A stretch of 64,000 nucleotides of DNA, from contig NZ_FYDE01000004.1 of the NCBI RefSeq assembly GCF_900186535.1, positions 558,001-622,000 on the forward strand, in the 5' to 3' direction. Position 1 is the stretch's first letter. Every line of letters starts with the position of its first letter. The notes beneath the pieces were generated by a model. It ran no database searches, was not told the DNA's origin, and was given only the letters and a program-made list of their open reading frames with translations. Below, in pieces: positions 52,795 to 60,736 of this stretch. A program made the translations under genes and the position numbers. The stretch is from Marasmitruncus massiliensis. GTDB lineage: Bacteria; Bacillota; Clostridia; Oscillospirales; Ruminococcaceae.

Positions 52795-54171
52795 ATGCTG
52801 AAAAAATTAGCCTGTATACTGGCGTCTTTGATTGCTTTTTCCATATACCCCAATTACATATCGGCGGCTGAAGTACCGGTTCCCCCGAGCCTTTACTCTG
52901 AAGCCGCAGTGCTGATGGACGCGGATACCGGGCAGGTGATTTATGGAAAACAAATGCACGCGAGAAAATATCCGGCGTCAACGACCAAGCTGCTGACCCT
53001 GCTGCTTGCCATGGAGCGTGGCAAGTCGTCGGACATTGTTACGATTAATGACGAATGTGTCGAGACCGTTCCGCGCAACACCACGCACATTGCCCTGACG
53101 CAGGGAGAACAGCTGACGTTTGAACAGCTGGAATATGCGATGATGGTGGAATCGGCCAACGACGCGGCGAATGCCATTGCGATTCATCTCGCCGGCACGA
53201 TCGCAAATTTTGCGAAACAGATGAATGAGCGGGCGGCGCAGCTTGGCGCGAATGATACGCATTTCACCAATGCCAACGGGCTGCCGGATGACAATCACTA
53301 TACCAGCGCCTATGATCTGGCGCTGTTTGCAAAAGAGGGACTGACCCATCCGGAATTCCGGAGCCTGGCGGGTACCCAGCATTATGAGATCCCGCCTACC
53401 AATAAACAAAAGGATACCCGGATGCTCAATAACCAGCAGTACATGTTTTGCCTGAACGACACCTACCCGGGCGCGTTTGCCGGAAAGACCGGGTGGACGG
53501 AAGAAGCGGGCAAGACGCTTGTCACTCTGGCCGAGCGGGACGGCGTTACGCTGATTTCCGTGGTGCTGAAAGCCGCCGGAACGGTGGACGCGGAGTTTAA
53601 GGATTCCACCGCATTGCTGGATTATGGATTTGATCATTTTAAACGGGTGGCGGTTCCGCCGGATTTTGTGACCTCCCGCATTGATACACAGCAGGCCGCC
53701 TACTTGCCTAAGGCGCAAATGCGCGTACTGCTGCCCGATGCGGTCAGCCTTCAGGATTTAAGCTGTGCGCTGAATACCTCAGGACAGGAGGTTACGCTGC
53801 AGGCGCCGGCAAGCTCCGATTCGTTTATGGATACCACAGTAGGTGTTTTCCCGCTCGAACAAACTCTGGTTCAGGGAACACCTGTGGAGGTGACAGCAAT
53901 ATCCGACCCGCCGTCCCAGAAAAAGGATTCCGGGCGAATTTGGATGATTGTTGTGGCTGTCTGTGCCGGCATCCTGCTGTTGGCTTTTTTGGGGATTTTT
54001 CTTCTCAGGCTGTACGTTCTTCGGAAATATCGCGCAAAAATGCGAAGGAGAAACCGGCTGGAGCGAAAAATGATGCAAAAGCAGCGCCCTCAGGCATCGC
54101 AGATCATCGATGTCACACAGGATAAAATGCAAAAAAATAAAATCAGGGTAATTGATCAGGACAAACAGTGA
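52795..54171 (+). CDS. D-alanyl-D-alanine carboxypeptidase (DacF-like)
   Basis: Penicillin-binding peptidase that trims wall peptides. The 458-residue protein has a signal peptide (cut after ISAA near residue 25), the S-x-x-K site (PASTTKLLTLLLAM) near residue 63, S-x-N (VESANDAANAIA) and KTG (GKTGWTEEAGKT) near residue 230, a beta-rich C-terminal domain and a C-terminal membrane segment (residues about 380-405) with a basic cytoplasmic tail. The tail is more hydrophobic than the amphipathic anchor of DacA. GAGGA precedes the ATG. Confidence 0.9.
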   Translation: MLKKLACILASLIAFSIYPNYISAAEVPVPPSLYSEAAVLMDADTGQVIYGKQMHARKYPASTTKLLTLLLAMERGKSSDIVTINDECVETVPRNTTHIALTQGEQLTFEQLEYAMMVESANDAANAIAIHLAGTIANFAKQMNERAAQLGANDTHFTNANGLPDDNHYTSAYDLALFAKEGLTHPEFRSLAGTQHYEIPPTNKQKDTRMLNNQQYMFCLNDTYPGAFAGKTGWTEEAGKTLVTLAERDGVTLISVVLKAAGTVDAEFKDSTALLDYGFDHFKRVAVPPDFVTSRIDTQQAAYLPKAQMRVLLPDAVSLQDLSCALNTSGQEVTLQAPASSDSFMDTTVGVFPLEQTLVQGTPVEVTAISDPPSQKKDSGRIWMIVVAVCAGILLLAFLGIFLLRLYVLRKYRAKMRRRNRLERKMMQKQRPQASQIIDVTQDKMQKNKIRVIDQDKQ

Positions 54172-54177
54172 ATAATC

Positions 54178-54205
54178 ACCCAAAATAAACGACCCTCATA
54201 GGATA
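54178..54205 (+). promoter_or_regulatory. Candidate sigma-K promoter of dpaA
   Basis: AC at 54178-54179 and CATAGGATA at 54197-54205 with 17 bases between match the sigma-K pattern (AC, then CATAnnnTA). In Bacillus dpaA is under sigma-K. Confidence 0.5.
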
Positions 54206-54242
54206 TGGTATCTGAAAAGATGTCAGAAAATCCTATGGGGGT
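54192..54242 (+). repeat. Inverted repeat covering the dpaA ribosome site
   Basis: Arms 54192-54204 and 54230-54242 are complementary over 13 bases (one G-U), with a 25-base loop; the right arm holds the GGGGG of dpaA. It may act as a terminator after the dac gene, or sequester the ribosome site in long read-through transcripts; transcripts from 54211 would lack the left arm. Confidence 0.42.
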
Positions 54243-54249
54243 TATTATT

Positions 54250-55128
54250 ATGGTTCCATATAAAACATATGCCGTAATTGGCGGAGACTTGCGGCAGGCA
54301 CATATTGCCAACCGGATTGCCGCGGAGGGCAACACGGTCTATCCGCTGCTGCTGGAGGAAAATCCGACTCTTCTTCGGGAACTGATCTGCGAGGAACCGC
54401 TGGAAACTGTGCTTCCCCGCTGTGACGTCGTGATATTGCCGCTGCCCCTTTCAGTTGACGATAGCAATATAAACGCTCCATTCTCCAAGCGTAAGCTTTC
54501 ATTGAAGCATTGTTTTGAGTCAATTAAGCCGGGGACGGCGATTTTTGCGGGAAAAGTGGATGCTGCCGCCAAACTCGCCAAGAAGTATGGACATTCCATT
54601 ACAGATTATCTGGAGCGGGAAGAACTCGCTGTTAAAAACGCGGCTATTACCGCGGAAGCGGCTGTTGCAATTGCTGTGGAGGAACAGCCGGTCGCTCTGT
54701 TTGGGTCGCATTGCCTGATTGTCGGTCATGGGCGCATCGCAAGATCATTGATGCGCATATTGAACGGAATGAGCGCAAGCGTGGCGGTAGCTGCGCGGAA
54801 ATATGGCGACCTTGCGCAAATACAGGCCGAAGGCTGTGAACCGATCCCATTCGGGGAGCTGAAACGTTATCTGCATGATGCGGATATCGTGTTCAATACA
54901 GTGCCGGCTAAAGTTTTAAACAGAGAAGAGTTGAGCTTAATTCGCAGCACAACGCTGTTGATAGATTTGGCTTCCCGTCCGGGAGGTATCGATCTGGATG
55001 CAGCCGGAGAACTGGGTGTCAAAACAATATGGGCGCTTTCACTGCCCGGGAAAACGTCTCCGATTTCAGCGGGAGAGTTTATTTGGGAGACGGTCGAGAA
55101 TTGTTTGCGTGAAAGAGGCGATGCATAG
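54250..55128 (+). CDS. dpaA: Dipicolinate synthase subunit A
   Basis: DpaA (SpoVFA) is the NAD(P)-binding half of the enzyme that makes dipicolinic acid for the spore core in the mother cell. The 292-residue product has YAVIGGDLRQAHIANRI, a middle DVVILPLPLSVD segment, a Rossmann nucleotide site CLIVGHGRIARSLMRIL near residue 155 and a HDADIVFNTVPAKVL stretch. The ATG at 54250 follows GGGGG at 54237-54241. Confidence 0.95.
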   Translation: MVPYKTYAVIGGDLRQAHIANRIAAEGNTVYPLLLEENPTLLRELICEEPLETVLPRCDVVILPLPLSVDDSNINAPFSKRKLSLKHCFESIKPGTAIFAGKVDAAAKLAKKYGHSITDYLEREELAVKNAAITAEAAVAIAVEEQPVALFGSHCLIVGHGRIARSLMRILNGMSASVAVAARKYGDLAQIQAEGCEPIPFGELKRYLHDADIVFNTVPAKVLNREELSLIRSTTLLIDLASRPGGIDLDAAGELGVKTIWALSLPGKTSPISAGEFIWETVENCLRERGDA

Positions 55129-55694
55129 TGGGAAAATTAAGAATTGGATTCGGGATGACCGGCTCCTTTTGCACTTGGGAACAAGTAATATCGGTTTTGA
55201 AGCAATTAGGAAACACCTATGAGATCACTCCGATTCTCTCATCAATCTCCTGCGTATCGGAGAACCGTTTTGGAAAGGCATCTGACTGGATCAAACAGAT
55301 CGAAGAAATCTGCGGGAAAAAAATCTGGAGCACGATTGAAGAAGTGGAACCCATTGGACCCCAAAATCTCCTGGATGCGATGGTAATCGTGCCATGTACC
55401 GGAAACACACTGGGAAAGCTGGCAAACGGGATCAATGATTCTGCGGTCACAATGGCTGCCAAATCGACACTGCGCAACGGAAACCCTCTGGTTTTGGCGG
55501 TGTCCACAAACGATGCCCTTGGAGCTTCTGCCCGCAATATAGGTACCCTGCTGAACGCAAAAAATGTCTATTTTGTGCCGATGCATCAGGATGATCCGGA
55601 GCGAAAGCCGACCTCTATGGTAGCTAACTTTGATCAGCTGGAGCCGGCTTTAAAAGCGGCATTGCAGCATCGCCAGATACAGCCGATGTTCTAA
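55128..55694 (+). CDS. dpaB: Dipicolinate synthase subunit B
   Basis: DpaB (SpoVFB) is the flavoprotein-like partner of DpaA. The 188-residue protein has KLRIGFGMTGSFCTWEQVI, CVPTIGPQNLLDAMVIVPCTGNT (in parts), then AAKSTLRNGNPLVLAVSTND, as in phosphopantothenoylcysteine decarboxylase-like flavoproteins. The GTG start overlaps the dpaA stop by one base, so the two subunits are coupled. Confidence 0.94.
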   Translation: MGKLRIGFGMTGSFCTWEQVISVLKQLGNTYEITPILSSISCVSENRFGKASDWIKQIEEICGKKIWSTIEEVEPIGPQNLLDAMVIVPCTGNTLGKLANGINDSAVTMAAKSTLRNGNPLVLAVSTNDALGASARNIGTLLNAKNVYFVPMHQDDPERKPTSMVANFDQLEPALKAALQHRQIQPMF

Positions 55695-55744
55695 TGTCCG
55701 AATACAGGAAACAGGGAAATACGCCCTTGCCCTGTATTTTAAAT

Positions 55745-55774
55745 AAGCGCCGGTGCAAATATGCACCGGCGCTT
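55745..55774. terminator. Palindrome between dpaB and the small minus-strand gene
   Basis: Perfect 13-bp inverted repeat (55745-55757 with 55762-55774), 4-base loop; short T runs on both sides. Probably ends dpaAB (+) and the small gene at 55808 (-). Confidence 0.65.
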
Positions 55775-55807
55775 CAGCTTTATGCAATTGGTTAAGGGAA
55801 AACCTGT

Positions 55808-56014
55808 CTACCGCCCAAATGTGATGTCCGGGGTGCTGTCTGCCGCACATGCCGCCTGCTGGGAGGCGATGATGCCAAGACTGTCACCGACCGCGTTGAA
55901 AAAGTTACATAAAATATTAAGATCGTCTGTATCCAGCCCTTCTGATATTGCAACGGCGGCAGTCGCAGCAAGATAGGCTATCTTTTCTCCGGAAAGACAT
56001 TTCAGCTGTGACAT
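55808..56014 (-). CDS. Small conserved protein (DUF6774-like)
   Basis: The 68-residue helical protein begins MSQLKCLSGEKIAYLAATAA and continues ISEGLDTDDLNILCNFFNAV, then GDSLGIIASQQAAC. It resembles small clostridial DUF6774 proteins of unknown role. GAGGTG precedes the ATG. Confidence 0.68.
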   Translation of the reverse strand: MSQLKCLSGEKIAYLAATAAVAISEGLDTDDLNILCNFFNAVGDSLGIIASQQAACAADSTPDITFGR

Positions 56015-56096
56015 AAAATTTCACCTCATAATACCATATGCTGGATCCATCGGTTTGTTCAAAAATACGGTCTGCCGATAGACGAAGATAGCCGGA

Positions 56097-56378
56097 TCAC
56101 TTATCCAGCATGTCAGAGAATTCTTCGTGTTTTAAAAACCAATTCTCGGCGTATGGGCAGGATGTCCTTGTTTTCATTCCCTTTACCTGGATATCCGCGA
56201 CAGCGGCACGCATCAGGGAATCCGCGACGCCCTGCCCGCGCAGGGAAGGGTCCACAAAGGTGTGGTCGATGTCAACCGTTTTGTCAGAGACAGCCGGGAA
56301 GGTGATCTCCGCAATGACCCGCCCACCTTGATCGATGGCATAGATGCGATGATTTTCATGCTGCAAGGAAAGTTCCAA
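56097..56378 (-). CDS. GNAT-family N-acetyltransferase (small, YjdJ-like)
   Basis: The 93-residue product fits the small acetyltransferase group: GGRVIAEITFPAVSD, DIDHTFVDPSLRGQGVADSL (the acetyl-CoA loop RGQGVA) and CPYAENWFLKHEEF. Such proteins lack the N-terminal part of larger GNATs. The start is TTG 56378 with GGGGGG upstream; the frame extends to 56423 but without a ribosome site. Confidence 0.82.
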   Translation of the reverse strand: MELSLQHENHRIYAIDQGGRVIAEITFPAVSDKTVDIDHTFVDPSLRGQGVADSLMRAAVADIQVKGMKTRTSCPYAENWFLKHEEFSDMLDK

Positions 56379-56450
56379 GATGATCCCCCCAATTGAATGA
56401 TCAAAAATCAAACCGGCCTGCATACAAAGGCACGCCTGAAGTGATTTACA

Positions 56451-56540
56451 TTATTTTTTACTGATAAACAGCACAGCGCCCACTACTATGACAGCAATTA
56501 ATATTACAATACCAAGCATAAATATACCGCTGAAAGCCAT
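56451..56540 (-). CDS. Single-pass membrane micropeptide, 29 residues
   Basis: A short frame with a very good ribosome site (GGAGGG, 7 bases before ATG). The product is a hydrophobic helix (FMLGIVILIAVIVVGAVLF) with two Lys at the end. It has the look of a small membrane protein or regulator peptide. It has no match I can name, and could be missed by gene finders. It lies between the acetyltransferase and a divergent metallopeptidase. Confidence 0.55.
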   Translation of the reverse strand: MAFSGIFMLGIVILIAVIVVGAVLFISKK

Positions 56541-56634
56541 AGGAATCCCTCCTTTTTTCTTTTATCATAACATACCGCCCGGCCAAAGTCACCAAGGATT
56601 GAAAAAACGCATGAAATACTTTCTTGACAGCGTC

Positions 56635-56663
56635 TGGACATCCCTTCGCCGGGCTGTTATGAT
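56635..56663 (+). promoter_or_regulatory. Promoter of the YgjP-type gene
   Basis: TGGACA (56635-56640) and TATGAT (56658-56663), 17-base spacer, just before the gene. Confidence 0.45.
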
Positions 56664-56689
56664 AAAAAGCGGCATTGGGGGCGGTTCAT

Positions 56690-57214
56690 ATGACGCGGAC
56701 AACTGGGAATATCAGCTACCAGTTAACTTATAAAAAGGTGAAAAACCTGAATATGCGGGTGTATCCGGACGGAACTGTGTGGGTATCCGCTCCGAAGCGG
56801 GTCCCGGTTTCGGAAATCGACCGGTTTGTGGAATCGAAAGCAAACTGGCTTGCAGCTGCGCGGGAACGGCTGCGCGGCCGGACAACGATTCCTAAGGATA
56901 CGCACTCCAACCAGGAATGCCTAGCGCTGTTTACAATGATCAGCGACCGGATTTATCCGATGTTTGCTGCAAAAATCGGAGAAAAGCCGGAACTGCGCGT
57001 ACGCTGGATGAAATCCCGATGGGGTGTATGCTACCCGGCAAAACATCGCATTACGCTGAATCAGCAGCTTTTTGAAAAGCCGCTGGCAGCGGTAGAATAT
57101 GTGGTGATGCATGAATATATGCACTTCCTGTATCCCAACCATCAAAAAGGATTCCATGCGGCGATGGCAAAAGCAATGCCTGACTATCAGGAAAGGCGCA
57201 GTCTCTTAAAATGA
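56690..57214 (+). CDS. YgjP-type M48-like metallopeptidase
   Basis: The 174-residue protein has a SprT/YgjP-like layout: YQLTYKKVKNLNMRVYPDGT early, RVRWMKSRWGVCY, LNQQLFEKPLAAVEYVVMHEYMHFL (in parts) with the zinc motif HEYMH near residue 143, and a third His in PNHQKGFHAAM. It likely is a cytosolic zinc protease of unknown substrate. ATG 56690 has GGGGGCGG upstream. Confidence 0.88.
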   Translation: MTRTTGNISYQLTYKKVKNLNMRVYPDGTVWVSAPKRVPVSEIDRFVESKANWLAAARERLRGRTTIPKDTHSNQECLALFTMISDRIYPMFAAKIGEKPELRVRWMKSRWGVCYPAKHRITLNQQLFEKPLAAVEYVVMHEYMHFLYPNHQKGFHAAMAKAMPDYQERRSLLK

Positions 57215-57268
57215 GCTGATACAGCAAGGTAACCGTGGAAATCGGCGGCGAAAGGAACAGATTTCTGG

Positions 57269-57297
57269 TTGTCAAAATATTAACAATATGATAAAAT
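57269..57297 (+). promoter_or_regulatory. Promoter upstream of the hydrogenase-sensor operon
   Basis: TTGTCA (57269-57274) and TAAAAT (57292-57297), 17-base spacer, giving a leader of about 160 bases. Confidence 0.45.
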
Positions 57298-57464
57298 AAG
57301 AATCAGACCCAAATAGATAGATCCCGTCTGTTTCTGGAACATAACCTGGCGCATTGAAAAAACAAAAATTTTGTAGTATCCTGTTAATAGTGTGATGGAG
57401 CATTCTGATATTTTGGACAGTTTGTACAGAACTCCCATCGAAATGACTGAACGGGGGAAACGCT

Positions 57465-57710
57465 ATGGAAATCTATATCTGCATTGGGAGCTCCTGCCAT
57501 CTCAAAGGCTCCTACGATGTCATCAAAGCATTTAAAGATTTAATTGCGCAAAATCATCTGGAAGACAAGGTCAGCCTGAATGCTTCGTTCTGTTTGGGAT
57601 ACTGCCAAAACGGTGTGTCCGCCAAAATCGACGGCCAGCTTGTAACCGGCCTCAGCCGGGACAATGCGGAAGATGTGTTCAATAAGATGGTTCTGAAGGA
57701 GCTGCGGTAA
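57465..57710 (+). CDS. Thioredoxin-like 2Fe-2S protein
   Basis: The 81-residue protein has the four Cys of a [2Fe-2S] thioredoxin-like ferredoxin (CIGSSC near residue 6, CLGYC near 43), as in the NuoE-like C-terminal part and hydrogenase HydC-type subunits. It lies 4 bases before the [FeFe]-hydrogenase-like gene, so it likely passes electrons to or from that protein. AACGGGGGAAACG precedes the ATG. Confidence 0.88.
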   Translation: MEIYICIGSSCHLKGSYDVIKAFKDLIAQNHLEDKVSLNASFCLGYCQNGVSAKIDGQLVTGLSRDNAEDVFNKMVLKELR

Positions 57711-57714
57711 ACTT

Positions 57715-59406
57715 ATGACGGACGTTTTATCCTTAAAAAAAGCCAACTGTAAGAATTGCCATAAATGTATCCGTGCCTGTCCGGTCAAGTCCATCCGCTT
57801 TGCGGATAACCAGGCGAAAATTATTAACGAGGAATGCATTCTCTGCGGACGGTGTGTCGTGGCCTGTCCTCAGAATGCGAAGAAGGTGCGCAACGATCTG
57901 ACCGAAGTGATCGGCGCGATCGGCAGCGGGCGCCGGGTCATTGCGACTTTGGCCCCATCCTTCATCAGCGAGTTCCCCGTTTCCGGTATTGAAAAGATGG
58001 AAGCCTGCCTGAAAGAGCTGGGCTTTTTCGCCGTACGCGAAACCGCAGAGGGCGCTTATATTGTCAAAAGCGAGTATGAGCGGATGATCCGGGAAAACAG
58101 TCAGGAGGTCATCATCTCGTCCTGCTGCAGTACGGTTGTCACGCTGATCCAGAAATATTACCCCGCGGCAATCCCGTTTATCGCGCCGGTCCTCTCGCCG
58201 ATGATGGCGAGCGCCCGGCTGATCAAGCAAGACTATCCGGACGCTTATGTCGTATTTATCGGGCCATGCATCTCCAAAAAGAAAGAGATGGAAAAAGTCC
58301 CCGGCTATGTGGACTGTGTGCTGACGTTTGACGAGCTGGAACAATGGTTTAAGCAGCGCGGAATTGTTCCGGAACGGGAAGCTGTTGCGGAACAGGAGGG
58401 GCGCGCGTCCCGCTTTTTCCCGCGCGTCGGCGGTATCATCAAATGTATGCACACCGAGAATACCGGCTGGAACTATCTCGCGGTGGACGGGGTGGAAAAC
58501 TGTATCCTTGCGATTGAGGAGATTCAGCGCGGCGGGCTCAAAGGCTATTTTGTCGAGATGAATGCCTGTACCGGCAGCTGCATCAACGGTCCGTCTACCA
58601 AAGCCTATCAGGAAAATTTTCTGCGCAGCCATGTGCGGGTGGACAGCTACGCCCAGCCGGATGAACGCAGGAAACCGGATTTCAGTGCCGAGGCACGGTT
58701 CGGGCTGCTGCGCTCCATCCCCAATGAATTTGTGCATGAAGTGCAGCCCCCCGAAAGCGCAATTACGGAAATTCTCGCAAAGATGGGAAAAACAAAGCCG
58801 GAGCACGAGCTCAACTGCGGCAGCTGCGGCTATCCGACCTGTCGGGAAAAAGCGAAAGCGGTGTATAACGGCAAGGCGGACATTACCATGTGCCTGCCGT
58901 TCCTGCTGGAGAAGGCAGAATCCTTTTCCGATAACGTGTTTAATGTCAGCCCGAACGCGATTTTTGTTCTGGACGACAAGCTGTGCATCCAGCGGATGAA
59001 TATGCCGGCCTGCCACCTGTTCAATGTCAGCGCGCAGACAATGGTGGGCTCGATGATTATTGACCTGATGGACCCCACGGACTTCCAGAACGTACTGGAC
59101 ACCGGAAACGATATCATAGACAAAAAACTGTATTTGTCGGAATACAATAAGTACATTGAACTGACAGTCGTTCTGGACGGGGAACATAACCTGCTGTTCG
59201 GTATCATCAAGGATATTACGGGCGAGCAGAGGCGCCGTGAGAAATATCGGGAAACCCGTGCGCAGACGATTGAAATCACCGACAAGGTAATTGAAAAGCA
59301 GATGCGGATTGTGCAGGAAATTGCTTCCCTGCTCGGTGAAACGACTGCGGAAACGAAAATAGCACTTTCAAAGATCAAGAACACGGTGCTCTCGGAGGAT
59401 GAATGA
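57715..59406 (+). CDS. Sensory-type [FeFe] hydrogenase with PAS domain (HydS-like)
   Basis: The 563-residue protein has two 4Fe-4S ferredoxin motifs at its start (CKNCHKCIRACP, CILCGRCVVACP), an [FeFe]-hydrogenase catalytic domain, an extra CGSCGYPTC...C iron-sulfur domain (residues about 368-395), then a PAS-like domain (about 405-510) and a coiled-coil end. The three H-cluster motifs are changed: L1 is SSCCS (residues about 135-139), L2 is GPCISKKKE (about 183), L3 is EMNACTGSCINGP (about 281). That is the putative sensory group (C/D) rather than the fast metabolic enzymes. The start at 57715 is an ATG 4 bases after the previous gene. Confidence 0.9.
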   Translation: MTDVLSLKKANCKNCHKCIRACPVKSIRFADNQAKIINEECILCGRCVVACPQNAKKVRNDLTEVIGAIGSGRRVIATLAPSFISEFPVSGIEKMEACLKELGFFAVRETAEGAYIVKSEYERMIRENSQEVIISSCCSTVVTLIQKYYPAAIPFIAPVLSPMMASARLIKQDYPDAYVVFIGPCISKKKEMEKVPGYVDCVLTFDELEQWFKQRGIVPEREAVAEQEGRASRFFPRVGGIIKCMHTENTGWNYLAVDGVENCILAIEEIQRGGLKGYFVEMNACTGSCINGPSTKAYQENFLRSHVRVDSYAQPDERRKPDFSAEARFGLLRSIPNEFVHEVQPPESAITEILAKMGKTKPEHELNCGSCGYPTCREKAKAVYNGKADITMCLPFLLEKAESFSDNVFNVSPNAIFVLDDKLCIQRMNMPACHLFNVSAQTMVGSMIIDLMDPTDFQNVLDTGNDIIDKKLYLSEYNKYIELTVVLDGEHNLLFGIIKDITGEQRRREKYRETRAQTIEITDKVIEKQMRIVQEIASLLGETTAETKIALSKIKNTVLSEDE

Positions 59407-60581
59407 TGGACCGACTGTTTATGGAAAACGGCTACGTCAGCCTCAATAAGGTAGGGGAAGAACTGTGTGGGGACCGGGTCATGGTAAAAAACCGGACGCC
59501 GGAAGGCGACTTTACGATGGTGCTGGCGGACGGGCTGGGCAGCGGCGTCAAAGCAAACATCCTTTCCACGCTGACGGCGCAGATCATCGCTACGATGATG
59601 GATTCCGATATGCCGATTGAGGAATGTGTTACGACCATCGCGCAGACCCTGCCGGTCTGTTCGGTGCGGCAGGTCGCTTATTCCACCTTTACGATTATCA
59701 AGGTCTACCGCAACAAGGATGTTTATCTCATCCAGTATGACAATCCGGATGTTGTCCTGCTGCGTGACGGCAAAAATTACGATTACCCCAAATATGAAAA
59801 AATCATATCCGGCAAAAAAATTTTTGAATCCCGCTTTCAGATTCATCTAGGAGACCTGTTTCTGCTGATGAGCGACGGCGTCATTCACGCCGGCGTCGGC
59901 CAGTCGCTCAACTTCGGCTGGGAAAGGCCGAATGTAATTGAATATCTGGAGGAGCGTTACCGCCCTGACATGTCGGCAAAAACGGTGGCAAAACTGGTGA
60001 GCGGTGCCTGCCATGATTTATATATGGGTAAGCCTGGGGACGATACGACGGTCGGGGTGCTGCGCATCCGCGAACGGCAGCTGGTGAATCTGATGATCGG
60101 CCCGCCGGTCAATCCGGAGGATGACGAAAAGGTGATGGAGCTTTTCTTTTCCAAGGATGGGAAGACCATCGTCTGCGGCGGGACAACCTCCACACTGGCC
60201 GCCCGTTTCCTGAAAACCGCGGTAAAAACCAAAATTGATTATCTCGACCCGAGCATCCCCCCCATCGGATACATAGACGGCGTGGACCTCTGCACCGAAG
60301 GAGTGCTTACTATGGGACGCGTGGTGGAACTTGCCAAGCGGTACGCCTCGTCTCCAAGCGCCAACTGCGACTGGGAGGGGAAACGCGACGGAGCTTCTCT
60401 CATTGCCAAAATGCTGTTCGAGGATGCGACCGATGTCAACCTGTTTGTAGGCCGGGCGATGAACCCGGCCCATCAGAATCCCAACATGCCGATTGATCTC
60501 TCTATTAAACTCCGCTTAATGGAAGACCTGCAAAAACATCTGGAAAAGATGGGAAAGCACGTCAAAATGAGCTTTTATTAA
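59403..60581 (+). CDS. SpoIIE-type serine phosphatase with a C-terminal extension
   Basis: The 392-residue protein has an N-terminal PP2C/SpoIIE phosphatase domain (residues about 15-225: the metal-site ADGLGSGVKANIL, LLMSDGVIHAG and GDDTTVGVLRI) and a C-terminal region of about 160 residues (ELFFSKDGKTIVCGGTTSTL, then SIPPIGYIDGVDLCTEG) that I do not recognise. Its ATG overlaps the stop of the hydrogenase-like gene (ATGA). It likely removes phosphate from a target in response to the redox state or hydrogen. Confidence 0.88.
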   Translation: MMDRLFMENGYVSLNKVGEELCGDRVMVKNRTPEGDFTMVLADGLGSGVKANILSTLTAQIIATMMDSDMPIEECVTTIAQTLPVCSVRQVAYSTFTIIKVYRNKDVYLIQYDNPDVVLLRDGKNYDYPKYEKIISGKKIFESRFQIHLGDLFLLMSDGVIHAGVGQSLNFGWERPNVIEYLEERYRPDMSAKTVAKLVSGACHDLYMGKPGDDTTVGVLRIRERQLVNLMIGPPVNPEDDEKVMELFFSKDGKTIVCGGTTSTLAARFLKTAVKTKIDYLDPSIPPIGYIDGVDLCTEGVLTMGRVVELAKRYASSPSANCDWEGKRDGASLIAKMLFEDATDVNLFVGRAMNPAHQNPNMPIDLSIKLRLMEDLQKHLEKMGKHVKMSFY

Positions 60582-60608
60582 AATCAGGGCCTTTTCAGGC
60601 ACTTTTAT

Positions 60609-60644
60609 AAAAATGCAGGGATTTGAAGAAGTTCCTGCATTTTT
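60609..60644 (+). terminator. Terminator of the hydrogenase-sensor operon
   Basis: Perfect 11-bp stem (60609-60619 with 60634-60644) with a 14-base loop and T5 in the 3' arm. Confidence 0.7.
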
Positions 60645-60667
60645 ACTTGCTGATTTTGCTTTCTTGC

Positions 60668-60696
60668 TTGATTTTTGCAGGAATTTAAGATATGAT
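60668..60696 (+). promoter_or_regulatory. Promoter of the second RpiR gene
   Basis: TTGATT (60668-60673) and TATGAT (60691-60696), 17-base spacer, 40 bases before the ATG. Confidence 0.62.
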
Positions 60697-60736
60697 ATGA
60701 TGAGATATGAAATAGGGGTAAGAGAGGATTCCGGAA

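Noticed and set aside
57733-59187. 484-codon minus-strand frame opposite the hydrogenase-like gene
   Set aside because: Shadow of the coding strand with clear Cys motifs; no promoter or ribosome site.
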